A stretch of DNA of 64,000 nt from Paraburkholderia caffeinitolerans. GTDB taxonomy: Bacteria > Pseudomonadota > Gammaproteobacteria > Burkholderiales > Burkholderiaceae. A model generated the notes under the pieces. It saw only the letters and a program-made list of their open reading frames with translations. It searched no databases and was not told where the DNA came from. A program made the translations under genes and the position numbers. Shown here piece by piece: positions 44,380 to 53,274 of this stretch. Numbering within the stretch: the stretch's first letter is position 1; every line of letters starts with the position of its first letter. The stretch is taken from positions 29,657 to 93,656 of the forward strand of contig NZ_CADIKL010000033.1 of NCBI RefSeq assembly GCF_902859945.1, written 5' to 3'.

Positions 44380-45195
44380 TTGAATTTTTGTTTTACGGGA
44401 ATGATGTGGCATGCTGAACGAATCAATTCAGCTTACGTCCTCCAGGTGAAACAGGAATCCGGTGTTACCGGTGCGGAACGCCTGCTTCTGGTGCTCACGG
44501 CACTCGCCAGTCACGGCAAGGCCATGTCCGTGAAAGACATGCTCGGCGCCACGGGTCTTGCGCAAAGCACCCTCTATCGTCAGGTCGCGCTGCTCAAGCG
44601 CTGGGGCTTCGTGGCCGAGGATGCGGGCCACTACGCCCCCGGGCCCATCAGCCTGCAACTCGCGCTCGGCTTCGACATTAATTCGCTGCTGGTGGAAGCC
44701 AGCCGTGAAGGCATGTGCCAGCTTGCGAAGGCGTCACAGGAAAGCGTCGGACTCCTTGTTGCAGTCAACGACCGGGTGATTTGCCTCGAAATGATCGAGA
44801 GTTCCCACTCGCTGCGCTGCTCGTTCGAGAAGGGACGCGCGGTTGCGCTCAAGGCGGGCGCGTCCGCGAAGTCGCTGCTCGCATTCATGTCCGAAAAGTC
44901 GCGTGTCGAGACGCTCGACCGCGTTTTCAGTGGCGACACGCAGGGGCGCGCGGCGATCGACGCCGAACTGGCGCTCATCCGTGCGAAGGGCTACGCGATG
45001 AGCGACAGCGAAGTGGATCCGGGCGTGTGGGGCGTGAGCGCGCCTGTGTTTCGGCGCGTGGCGCGCGGGGCGCTCGCGAATGCCTCGATCACGTTGATGG
45101 CGCCGTCTTCGCGTGCAGCCGGCCGGGAGATGCAGTTTGCCGACTGGACCATGCGCACCGCGCACGCCATTTCCGAACGCCTGCAAGCCGCCTGA
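44380..45195 (+). CDS. IclR-family transcriptional regulator
   Basis: The 271-residue protein has an N-terminal winged helix (GVTGAERLLLVLTALASHGKAMSVKDMLGATGLAQSTLYRQVALL). A GAF-like IclR effector domain (about 100-265) contains LKAGASAKSLLAFM and DPGVWGVSAPVF. A later start (for example ATG 44404) would remove the non-conserved first residues. It is 56 bases before the amino-acid ABC operon and probably controls it, the MFS gene, or both. Confidence 0.88.
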   Translation: MNFCFTGMMWHAERINSAYVLQVKQESGVTGAERLLLVLTALASHGKAMSVKDMLGATGLAQSTLYRQVALLKRWGFVAEDAGHYAPGPISLQLALGFDINSLLVEASREGMCQLAKASQESVGLLVAVNDRVICLEMIESSHSLRCSFEKGRAVALKAGASAKSLLAFMSEKSRVETLDRVFSGDTQGRAAIDAELALIRAKGYAMSDSEVDPGVWGVSAPVFRRVARGALANASITLMAPSSRAAGREMQFADWTMRTAHAISERLQAA

Positions 45196-45250
45196 TGTTG
45201 CTTCACACAGATGTCCGAAATACCAGAACAACCTACCGAGGAGTCCAACC

Positions 45251-46012
45251 ATGAAGCTGCATAAGTTGCTGTCCGCCGCGTGCGTATCCGTCACGATGCT
45301 GGTTGCCGCCGCTCCGGGCACGGCTTCGGCGCAAGCCCAGAACGTTCTTCAAGTTGCTACCGACGCGACGTTCCCGCCGATGGAGTTCACCGAGAACGGC
45401 CAGCGCACCGGTTTCGACGTCGACATGATGAACGCGCTCGCCAAAGCCATGGGCAAGCAGGTTCAATGGACCGACATCGACTTCAAGGGGTTGATTCCAG
45501 GCTTGATTGCGCATCGCTTCGACATCGCTATCTCGGGCATCTACATTACGCCCGAACGCAGCCAGGTCGTGGATTTCACGCAGCCGTATTTCGCGGGAGG
45601 GCTCGTCGCGCTCGTCAAGGCCGACTCGCCCATCAAGACGCCTGCCGATCTCAACGGCAAGAAGGTTTCGGTGCAGGTTGGGACGAAGTCGGTGAATTTC
45701 CTGCGCGATAACTACCCGAAAGTCACGCGAGTGGAAGTCGAGAAGAACCAGGAGATGTTCGATCTCGTCGGCATTGGCCGCGTGGATGCAGCCGTGACCG
45801 GCAAGCCCGCAGCGTTTCAGTTTGCGCGCACGCGCACGGGCTTTCGCGTGGTCGACACCGAGCTGACGAAGGAGGCCTATGGCATTGCCGTGCGCAAGGA
45901 CGAGCCGCAACTGCGCGATGCGTTGAATGCCGCGCTTGCGAAGATCAAGGCCGATGGCACCTACGCCCAGATCGTGAACAAGTGGTTCGGCCAGAGCAAC
46001 AGCGCGAAGTAA
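45251..46012 (+). CDS. Polar amino-acid ABC transporter, substrate-binding protein
   Basis: ATG 45251 gives 253 residues with a signal peptide (cleavage after ASA, about residue 25). The type II periplasmic binding fold carries ATDATFPPMEFTENGQRTGFDVDMMNALAKAMG, DIAISGIYITPERSQVVDFTQPYF and GIAVRKDEPQLRDALNAAL, characteristic of the GlnH/HisJ/ArtJ family. It delivers the ligand to the permease and ATPase encoded next. Glutamine-like or other polar amino acids or opines are candidates. Confidence 0.92.
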   Translation: MKLHKLLSAACVSVTMLVAAAPGTASAQAQNVLQVATDATFPPMEFTENGQRTGFDVDMMNALAKAMGKQVQWTDIDFKGLIPGLIAHRFDIAISGIYITPERSQVVDFTQPYFAGGLVALVKADSPIKTPADLNGKKVSVQVGTKSVNFLRDNYPKVTRVEVEKNQEMFDLVGIGRVDAAVTGKPAAFQFARTRTGFRVVDTELTKEAYGIAVRKDEPQLRDALNAALAKIKADGTYAQIVNKWFGQSNSAK

Positions 46013-46029
46013 CGCTGCGGATCTGAATC

Positions 46030-46698
46030 ATGCAACTCGACTTTTCTCCGGCAATTGCCGGTTGGGCCGACATCGCACACGGCGCGCTGGTCACGGTCGA
46101 AGTGACCGCCGCGTCGCTCGTGCTCAGCTGCATGCTCGGTCTCTTGATCGGCATTGGCCGGCTCGCACCGCAGCGGCGCATCATTTACGGCTTTTGCACT
46201 GGCTACCTCATTTTCTTTCGCGGCACACCGTTGCTAGTGCAACTATTTCTGCTGTTCTTCGGCTTGCCGCAGTTCGGCATTCTGCTTCCCGCGTTCGTAT
46301 GCGGCATGCTCGGGCTCGGCCTGTATTCGGCCGCTTATGTGTCGGAGATCGTACGCGGTGCGATTCAGTCGGTCGATCGCGGGCAGATGGAGGCTGCGCG
46401 CTCGATCGGCATGTCGGCGGGGCAGGCCATGCGCGCGATTATTCTTCCACAGGCCATCGTGCGCATGATTCCGCCGCTCGGCAACGAATTCATCGCGCTC
46501 ATCAAGAATTCCGCGCTGGTGTCGCTCCTGACGATCGACGACCTGATGCATGAAGGCCAGAAGATCATTAGCGTGTCGTATCGCTCGCTGGAAGTGTATC
46601 TCGTGATTGCACTCGTGTATCTCGTCCTTACGCAGACGACCAACTATGTGCTGCATCGTGCCGAGCGCCGCCTGCGCGCGGGAGGGATGGTTCAATGA
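46030..46698 (+). CDS. Polar amino-acid ABC transporter, permease
   Basis: The 222-residue HisM/GlnP-type permease has about five TM segments. Its N-terminal cap is YGFCTGYLIFFRGTPLLVQL and its EAA coupling loop is EAARSIGMSAGQAMRAIILPQAIVRMIPPLGNE. A single permease gene implies a homodimer. It overlaps the ATPase gene by 4 bases. Confidence 0.93.
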   Translation: MQLDFSPAIAGWADIAHGALVTVEVTAASLVLSCMLGLLIGIGRLAPQRRIIYGFCTGYLIFFRGTPLLVQLFLLFFGLPQFGILLPAFVCGMLGLGLYSAAYVSEIVRGAIQSVDRGQMEAARSIGMSAGQAMRAIILPQAIVRMIPPLGNEFIALIKNSALVSLLTIDDLMHEGQKIISVSYRSLEVYLVIALVYLVLTQTTNYVLHRAERRLRAGGMVQ

Positions 46699-47498
46699 GT
46701 GCGAATTCCGGCGTAACCGCCGCCACGAATGCGAACGCCGCCGACTCTCCGATCGTGCGCATTCGCGGGTTGACCAAGTCGTTCGGTTCGCATCGCGTGC
46801 TTAACGGCATCGACTTCGATATTCAGCCGCAGCAGGTGGTCGTGGTGATCGGCCCCAGCGGTTCCGGCAAGAGCACGTTCCTGCGCTGCTGCAACGGCCT
46901 CGAGCGCCCCGAGGGCGGTACCGTCGATATCTGCGGGCATCGGCTGGTCGAGCAGGGGGAGATGCACAAGGATCGTGCGCTCAACGCGCTGCGCACCGAA
47001 GTGGGCATGGTATTTCAGTCGTTCAATCTATTCCCGCATCTCTCGGTGCTGCACAACATCACGGTCGGACCACGCATGCTGCGCGGGGCATCGAAGGCAC
47101 AGGCCGAGGCTGCCGCGCTCGCACTGCTCGAAAAAGTCGGGCTCGCGCACAAGGCGCACATGATGCCCGCGAGTCTATCGGGGGGGCAGAAGCAACGGGT
47201 TGCGATTGCGCGTGCGCTGGCGATGCAGCCGCGCGTGATGCTGTTCGACGAGCCGACCTCGGCGCTCGACCCCGAACTCGTGGGCGAGGTGTTGCAGGTG
47301 ATGAAACTGCTGGCTTCAGAGGGCATGACCATGGTGGTCGTCACGCACGAGATGGGTTTCGCGAAGGAAGTGGCTGACGTCGTGGTCGTGATGGATGGCG
47401 GCGAAATAGTCGAGGCAGGGCCGCCTTCCGCAATCTTCACATCGCCCTCGCAGCCCCGCACGCGAACTTTCCTGCAAGCGGTGCTTTCGCGCACATGA
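46695..47498 (+). CDS. Polar amino-acid ABC transporter, ATPase
   Basis: This is a 267-residue GlnQ-type ATPase with Walker A GPSGSGKST, the Q-loop MVFQSFNLFPHLSVL, signature LSGGQKQRVAIARAL, Walker B VMLFDEPTSALDPELVGEVL and the H-loop VVVTHEMGFAKEVAD. The N-terminal 18 residues before the conserved start (IVRIRGLTKSFG) are extra. It completes the three-gene importer. Confidence 0.94.
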   Translation: MSANSGVTAATNANAADSPIVRIRGLTKSFGSHRVLNGIDFDIQPQQVVVVIGPSGSGKSTFLRCCNGLERPEGGTVDICGHRLVEQGEMHKDRALNALRTEVGMVFQSFNLFPHLSVLHNITVGPRMLRGASKAQAEAAALALLEKVGLAHKAHMMPASLSGGQKQRVAIARALAMQPRVMLFDEPTSALDPELVGEVLQVMKLLASEGMTMVVVTHEMGFAKEVADVVVVMDGGEIVEAGPPSAIFTSPSQPRTRTFLQAVLSRT

Positions 47499-47932
47499 GC
47501 ACTGCGGTCGTTAATCGACAAGCATTGCAGCGTCCAGGCGGCCGGTATTTATAACTGAATGTCGGCGGTTTACCCGCCGATTTTCGGGAATTATTTCAAC
47601 TGCCGATTCACAGCGCATAGGCTTGAAACTCTGCCTTGACAACGCGCTGCAACACCTCCTATTTTTCCTCTGCCAAGATTAATTACTAAATATTTCACCG
47701 GCAGGTGTTTGAGGTGCGCGGTATAAATTTCCGGAAATTTTAAGCGTTATTTCGTTAGCAATCCGGAATAAATTCCCGTTTTGAAAATGAATTAAAAAAG
47801 TCGGAATTAAGAAAGCTTATTGTCAGCCGCTGTGTGTCGACGATCCCAGCATGTGCGGTCTGTTTCTCCTATGCGTCTCTGCGGCGAAGGCGGCCTTTGT
47901 GTAGCGGTACTTCACCATTCACAGGCACAAAA
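47499..47932. other. AT-rich intergenic region
   Basis: No gene is seen. The DNA from about 47670 to 47820 is very AT-rich, with several TAAATT/AAATTT runs, and probably holds the promoter of the carboxypeptidase gene. I see no clear hairpin terminator for the ABC operon. Confidence 0.5.
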
Positions 47933-49759
47933 ATGAACCCAGAAAGTAGCTTTAATCGTGGCCGCCCGCGCAGTCTGGGGCGGCTGGCCGCGCCAGGCGC
48001 GTTGGTCGCCGTCGTGCTGATGCTCGCGGGATGCGGTGGCGGCGACAGCAGCACCGGCGTTTCCGGCGCGAGCGCGATGAACGAGGTGGCCGCGAATCAG
48101 CAGACGCCAAACGGCAGCACGCAGGCGCAAAATGGCAATCAGCGCTATGTCGACCCGATTGCGTACTCGCCCAATGCCGCCGATGCACTGCCGCTAAAGA
48201 AAGTCGCGGAGAAGGCGGCCATCATGCATTATCAGTGGACGTCGGGTAAAACGACGATCAACTACACGACGACAACGGGCCATTTGACCGCCTCGAATCC
48301 AGACGGCACGCCAGAAGCGACGATGTCGTACGTCGCCTACACCGCGCCGGGCGCGAACGGCGCGCCCCGGCCCGTCACGTTTATCTACAACGGCGGGCCG
48401 GGTTCCTCATCGATCTGGCTGCGTCTTGGCTCGTTTGCGCCCACGCGCGTCGCCACGCCCGATCCGTTGATGACGAACTGGCCGAATTTCCCGCTCGTGG
48501 ACAATGCAGATAGTCTGATCGACACCACCGACATGGTCTTTATCGATCCCCCCGGCACCGGGCTTTCGGAGGCGATTCAGCCGTACAAGAACCAGGACTT
48601 CTGGGGCAGCGATGCCGATGTCAACGTGATGCGCGATTTCATCATGCGCTATCTCGCGGCGAACAATCGTAGCGGCTCGCCCATTTATCTTTATGGCGAA
48701 TCGTATGGCACGCCGCGCACGGACATGCTGGCCCTCGCGCTCGAAACGGCCGGCGTGAAGCTCACGGGCATCGTGCTCCAGTCTTCGATCCTCAATTACT
48801 TCGCCGATGCGATCGAGGCTACCGCCATCACGGCTTCCACGGAGGGCCTCGTGCTCGATACCGATACGCTCGCGGGCTACTACCCGGGCTATGCCGAGGT
48901 GGCTGCATACTTTAATCAGGTATCGCCGCCGTTGATCGATCAGGGGCTGTTTGCGTATCAGTCGGAAGTCTTCGCGACAGGGCAGTACAACCACTTCGGG
49001 CAGTACGCGCAATCGTGGGTGCTGAGCCAGCTTGGCATTCCAGGCGCGCTCGGCACGCCCGTATTCCCGCCCGTGCGCACGCTCGACTCGTGGCGCTGGC
49101 CATCGGGCCTCACCTTGCAGGCGCTCCAGGGCTATTTCAACGCGAATCCCTTCAATATCGAGCTGCTGCCGGGCACGACCATCGGCCGCTATGACGGACG
49201 CGTATCACTGCCCAATACGGATCCGCGCCTGCAGAGCGATGGCGACCCCTCGGATATTCTGATCTCGCTGCCGTTCACGACGGCGCTGTCGACGCAGTTG
49301 CCGGGCTACCTTGGCTACCGGGCGCCGAATGCGACCTACATGCCGCTGAACGACAACATCATCAACGTATGGGACTTCTCGCACGATGGCCAGCCGTTAC
49401 CGGACACGCTGCCTGATTTGCTGGCCGCCATCCAGTTGAATCCGCAGTTGAAGGTGCTGGCCGAGAACGGGTATCACGATCTTGCCACGCCGTTCTTCAA
49501 CACGGAGAAGCAGCTTGCGCGGTTGCAAACGGTGAAGGGGCTGGCTCCGGACCTGCAGGTCAACTTCTTCCAGGGCGGACACATGATTTATCTGGACGAT
49601 GTGGCGCGCCCGAAGATGAAGGCCGATCTCGTGAGCTACTACGCCGGGCAGCCGATTGCGCAGGCGCTTTCGCTCTGGACGCTGCCGGCGCCGTGGTCCG
49701 ACGAGAGCCCGGCGGGCACGCCCACGACGGTCACGGCCCAGGCCGCGGCCACGCGATAG
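47933..49759 (+). CDS. Serine carboxypeptidase-like lipoprotein (peptidase S10)
   Basis: ATG 47933 gives 608 residues. A lipoprotein signal is present (LAAPGALVAVVLMLAGCGGG, lipobox LAGC). The mature enzyme has the S10 features NGGPGSSSIWL, the catalytic Ser in YGESYGTPR (about residue 257), the Asp in NGYHDLATPF and the His in FFQGGHMIYLD. It is therefore a probable periplasm-facing or outer-membrane-anchored serine carboxypeptidase. The Gln/Asn-rich stretch after the lipobox is a linker. Confidence 0.92.
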   Translation: MNPESSFNRGRPRSLGRLAAPGALVAVVLMLAGCGGGDSSTGVSGASAMNEVAANQQTPNGSTQAQNGNQRYVDPIAYSPNAADALPLKKVAEKAAIMHYQWTSGKTTINYTTTTGHLTASNPDGTPEATMSYVAYTAPGANGAPRPVTFIYNGGPGSSSIWLRLGSFAPTRVATPDPLMTNWPNFPLVDNADSLIDTTDMVFIDPPGTGLSEAIQPYKNQDFWGSDADVNVMRDFIMRYLAANNRSGSPIYLYGESYGTPRTDMLALALETAGVKLTGIVLQSSILNYFADAIEATAITASTEGLVLDTDTLAGYYPGYAEVAAYFNQVSPPLIDQGLFAYQSEVFATGQYNHFGQYAQSWVLSQLGIPGALGTPVFPPVRTLDSWRWPSGLTLQALQGYFNANPFNIELLPGTTIGRYDGRVSLPNTDPRLQSDGDPSDILISLPFTTALSTQLPGYLGYRAPNATYMPLNDNIINVWDFSHDGQPLPDTLPDLLAAIQLNPQLKVLAENGYHDLATPFFNTEKQLARLQTVKGLAPDLQVNFFQGGHMIYLDDVARPKMKADLVSYYAGQPIAQALSLWTLPAPWSDESPAGTPTTVTAQAAATR

Positions 49760-49788
49760 CCAGCGTTGACCTCATGTACACCTAACGA

Positions 49789-50217
49789 ATGCGAGCGATC
49801 ATGTCTGAATTCGATAAGTTGTGGCGCTTCGCGCCGCTAGTCGTCTTCGCTGTCGTGGCGGGAAGCACGCAGGCGGCAGCCCAGGCAACCACCACGGATG
49901 GGACCACGCAGGCCGTGGCGCCCGTCAAGCTCCCGCAGGGCGGGCATGGCGTGGACGGTCCGTTTTTTCCCGCCAACCGTCCGATGCCCGTAGCGCCATC
50001 CACGGGAACGCAGTTGCAGGACGAGGCGCAAAAGCGTATTGAAGCGCGGCTCGGCGCGAATTCCGTGTTGAGCAACGGCGCCTCGATCACGAAGGCGCAG
50101 GCGCAAAGCAATGGTCTCGGCTATATCGCGCAGCACTTCGACCAGATCGATACAGCGCACACGGGCCGCGTTTCCATGAACGACGTGCGCCAGTATTTGC
50201 AGCAGAAGGGGCAGTAA
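49789..50217 (+). CDS. Secreted EF-hand-like protein
   Basis: The 142-residue protein has a signal peptide (about residues 8-32). Near the C-terminus is an EF-hand-like motif, HFDQIDTAHTGRVSMNDVRQYL. Loop position 3 is Ala instead of Asp/Asn, so calcium binding may be weak. ATG 49789 or 49801 may be used. It follows the carboxypeptidase gene by 29 bases. Confidence 0.75.
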   Translation: MRAIMSEFDKLWRFAPLVVFAVVAGSTQAAAQATTTDGTTQAVAPVKLPQGGHGVDGPFFPANRPMPVAPSTGTQLQDEAQKRIEARLGANSVLSNGASITKAQAQSNGLGYIAQHFDQIDTAHTGRVSMNDVRQYLQQKGQ

Positions 50218-50232
50218 TGCCGCGCGCCTCGT

Positions 50233-50265
50233 CGAGGGAGCCGCGTCACTCCGGCTCCCTCGTTT
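50233..50265 (+). terminator. Bidirectional terminator
   Basis: An 11-bp perfect stem (CGAGGGAGCCG 50233-50243, CGGCTCCCTCG 50252-50262) with an 8-nt loop and a short T-run lies between two convergent genes. Confidence 0.75.
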
Positions 50266-50275
50266 CGAGTGCGGA

Positions 50276-51163
50276 TCAACCCGCGGTGGGGTGTTCCCGA
50301 TTGTGCGCGATCCACTCGCTAAAGCGCTGCACCTTCTGTTGCCGGGCCACGCACTCGGGATAGACGAAGTAGTAGCGCCAGCCTGTCGCCACGGTCAGGC
50401 CGAAGGGCATCACGAGCCGGTTCGCAGCGAGGTCTTCGCTGGCGAGCGTGCGGTCGCCAATGGCGATGCCGAACCCTTGCATCGCGGCGCTGCTGGCGAG
50501 GTCGAGCGATTCGAAGGTGGGGCCCACGTGAGCGTTCACGTGCTGCGCGCCCGCGTGCGATAGCCATAGTTTCCAGTCGCGGTGGTCGCGCGTCGGGTGC
50601 AGCAGGGTTTGTTGCGCGAGGTCGTCGGCGTGCGCGATAGGGTGCTTCTCCAGCAGCTCCGGCGCGCATACGGGCGTGAGGTATTCGTCGAAGAGTGCTA
50701 CGGCATGAACGCCCGCGCCGGGTGCCTGCGCATAGATGATGGCGGCGTCGAACGGTTCGGCCTGGAAGTCTGCTTCGTGTTGCCAGGTCGTCGTGATCTG
50801 CACCTGTAGATCGGGATGCTCGGCCTGAAAGCGCATGATGCGCGGCAGCATCCAGCGCATCACGCAGGTGGGCACTTTCAACGACAGTTCGGTGCGCTGG
50901 CGCGTGAGGCGCATCGAGGCTTCTTCGATGCGTGCAAAGCCGTCGCGCACGGAAGGCAGCAACTGCTCGCCCTCGGGCGTGAGCGTGAGCCCCTTGGGCG
51001 AGCGGCGGAACAGCGGCAGCCGATAGTATTCCTCCAGTGCGAGAATCTGCCGGCTCACCGCGCCTTGCGTGACGCACAGGTGTTCCGCGGCACGCGTGAA
51101 GCTGCCGTAGCGGGCGACCGTTTCGAAGATTTGCAGCGCGTTCAGGGGCGGGAGATGCCTCAT
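50276..51163 (-). CDS. LysR-family regulator, GcvA-like
   Basis: ATG 51163 (MRHLPPLNALQIFETVARYGSFTRAAEHL) gives 295 residues. LCVTQGAVSRQILALEEYY and LFRRSPKGLTLTPEG are typical of the GcvA/TrpI subgroup. The C-terminal LysR substrate domain follows. It lies head-to-tail with the next LysR gene, whose stop is 53 bases upstream. Its target is not evident. Confidence 0.9.
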   Translation of the reverse strand: MRHLPPLNALQIFETVARYGSFTRAAEHLCVTQGAVSRQILALEEYYRLPLFRRSPKGLTLTPEGEQLLPSVRDGFARIEEASMRLTRQRTELSLKVPTCVMRWMLPRIMRFQAEHPDLQVQITTTWQHEADFQAEPFDAAIIYAQAPGAGVHAVALFDEYLTPVCAPELLEKHPIAHADDLAQQTLLHPTRDHRDWKLWLSHAGAQHVNAHVGPTFESLDLASSAAMQGFGIAIGDRTLASEDLAANRLVMPFGLTVATGWRYYFVYPECVARQQKVQRFSEWIAHNREHPTAG

Positions 51164-51215
51164 TGAAAGATCATCGTGGGGCCGTAATGCCGGAAGTGTA
51201 AACGACGCGCGGCAT

Positions 51216-52154
51216 TCACGAATCCCGTGTTTCCCGATTCGGCGCATGGCGCCCGGATTCCGCCCGCATGACGAGATGTTCGACCATCCGCTGCGCTGCC
51301 GGCTGCAACGCATCGAACTCGCGAAAGCAGACGATGAAGCGCCGGCGCGCCCATGCATCGGAGAGCGCGATCATGCGCACGTTCATGATGCGCGTGTAAG
51401 TCTGGCCGACCTCCTGCGGCACGACGCTAATGCCCAGATTCGCCGCCACCACACGGAACGCCGCATCGAAATTCGACACCGTCGCACGATAGTCGATGGT
51501 GCGTCCGCTGCGCGCCGCCGAGCGCTGCAACAGCGTATGCACTGCCGTGGAGGGCGGCAGGCCCACGTGCTCGTAGTCGAGCGTATCGGCGAATGCGACC
51601 GACTTGCGGCGCGCGAGCGGATGATCGGGATGCACCGCGAGCGCGAGCCGGTCTTCGCGCCATGGCCGCGACGCGAGGCCGGCTAGTTCCACGTTGTCCC
51701 AACAGACACCCACTGCGGCCACGCCGTCGCGCACACGCTGCAGCAGTTCGCTGGAGGTGCGCTCGTCCACGTTCACGCGAATGTTCTGGTGCTCCTGCAT
51801 GCGCATGAACGAGGCGAGGTCGTCGAGCAGTGCCTCGGCTATCGCCGAGGCGGAGGCGCACACGCTCACGCTGCCGCGCAAGCCGCTGCCGAACGCCGCG
51901 ATGTCGCCTAGCGCGCGTTCGAGCGTGAAGATCACGCTGCGCGCGTGCTCGAGGAGCGCGACGCCCGCGGGCGTGGGCTGTACGCCACGCCGCGAGCGCG
52001 TGAGTAGCGGCACGCCGAGGCTTGCCTCCAGTTGCGCGATGCGCTTGCTGATCGCCGAAGGCTCAATGTGCTCGTCGCGCGCCGCGCGGCCCATATTGCC
52101 GTGCTCGCACACGGCAACCAGCAATCGCAAGGTCTTGATGTCGATGTCGTGCAT
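51216..52154 (-). CDS. LysR-family regulator of the lyase/CoA-transferase operon
   Basis: The 312-residue protein has the N-terminal winged helix MHDIDIKTLRLLVAVCEHGNMGRAA and EPSAISKRIAQLEASLGVPLLTRSRRGVQPTPAG, plus a LysR effector domain. It is divergent from the HMG-CoA-lyase-like gene with 164 bases between, the classical LysR regulator/target arrangement. It probably activates that operon in response to its substrate. Confidence 0.9.
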   Translation of the reverse strand: MHDIDIKTLRLLVAVCEHGNMGRAARDEHIEPSAISKRIAQLEASLGVPLLTRSRRGVQPTPAGVALLEHARSVIFTLERALGDIAAFGSGLRGSVSVCASASAIAEALLDDLASFMRMQEHQNIRVNVDERTSSELLQRVRDGVAAVGVCWDNVELAGLASRPWREDRLALAVHPDHPLARRKSVAFADTLDYEHVGLPPSTAVHTLLQRSAARSGRTIDYRATVSNFDAAFRVVAANLGISVVPQEVGQTYTRIMNVRMIALSDAWARRRFIVCFREFDALQPAAQRMVEHLVMRAESGRHAPNRETRDS

Positions 52155-52318
52155 GCGCTGCTCCGTCTCTCTCCATTGTGTTTCTGGTTTGGAATGGCAG
52201 CGGTTCCAAAATACCGCTTTATGTATCTCCCGGAATGACTAAAGTTAGCACAGCACCGGCTCCCCATATAGCTGGGAATGAACCGGAAAATACCCCCCAA
52301 TGCTGATGGAGACACTTC

Positions 52319-53254
52319 ATGCCCCCATTCCCCGAGTGCGCTGTTATTCGTGAAGTCGGCTTGCGCGATGGCCTGCAAAGCATCCAGAGCGTGATGCCCA
52401 CTGAGCGCAAATGCGCGTGGCTGCGCGCGGCGCACGCGGCCGGCCTGCGCGAGATCGAGGTGGGTTCGTTCGTGCCCGCGCGCTTGCTGCCGCAACTGGC
52501 CGATACGGCTGAACTCGTCGACTTCGCGCGGCGGCTGCCGGGCCTGTTCGTCTCGGTGCTGGTGCCGAATCTCAAGGGTGCCGAGCGCGCCATCGAGGCG
52601 GGCGCCGATCTCATGCTCGTGCCGCTTTCCGCGAGCGAGGCGCACAGCCTCGCGAATCTGCGCAAGACGCCCGATGAAGTCGTGGCCGAAGTCGCACGCA
52701 TGCGCGCCGCGCGCGACGCGGCGGGCGCGAAGACACTGATCGAAGGCGGCATCGGCACGGCGTTTGGCTGCACGTTGCAGGGGCAGGTGCAAGCGCAGGA
52801 CGTGCTGCGCTATATGCAGGCGCTGCTCGATGCGGGCGCGGACCGCGTGAGCCTCGCCGATACGGTCGGCTACGCGAACCCTGCCGCTGTGCGCGAGCTG
52901 TTCGGAGCGGCGCACGCCATCGCGGGCGAACGGCTCTGGTGCGCACACTTTCACGACACGCGCGGCCTCGCGCTCGCCAACGTGCTTGCCGCGCTGGAAA
53001 CGGGCGTTACACGCTTCGACGCCTCGCTCGCCGGCATCGGCGGCTGCCCGCATGCACCGGGCGCGAGCGGCAATGCGGCGAGCGAGGATCTCGCGTTCAT
53101 GCTGGCCGGGATGGGCATCCGGACCGGCATCGACATCGAGGCGCTGCTTGCATTGCGTGCGCAAGTGGCGCAATGGCTAGCGCACGAAACGCTGCACGGC
53201 ACGCTTTGGCGAGCGGGCTTGCCGAAGACATTTCATGCTGCATACGCAAACTAA
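52319..53254 (+). CDS. Hydroxymethylglutaryl-CoA lyase family protein
   Basis: This 311-residue HMGL-like TIM-barrel enzyme has REVGLRDGLQ at the N-terminus, EVGSFVP, SLADTVGYANP, HFHDTRGLALAN and the HMG-CoA lyase signature GIGGCPHAPGASGN with its catalytic Cys. It would cleave a 3-hydroxy-3-methylglutaryl-CoA-like or related 3-hydroxyacyl-CoA to acetyl-CoA and a keto acid. A GGAG site precedes the ATG. The CoA-transferase gene follows 20 bases later. Confidence 0.9.
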   Translation: MPPFPECAVIREVGLRDGLQSIQSVMPTERKCAWLRAAHAAGLREIEVGSFVPARLLPQLADTAELVDFARRLPGLFVSVLVPNLKGAERAIEAGADLMLVPLSASEAHSLANLRKTPDEVVAEVARMRAARDAAGAKTLIEGGIGTAFGCTLQGQVQAQDVLRYMQALLDAGADRVSLADTVGYANPAAVRELFGAAHAIAGERLWCAHFHDTRGLALANVLAALETGVTRFDASLAGIGGCPHAPGASGNAASEDLAFMLAGMGIRTGIDIEALLALRAQVAQWLAHETLHGTLWRAGLPKTFHAAYAN

Positions 53255-53274
53255 TTCGCTATCCTGAGGTTATT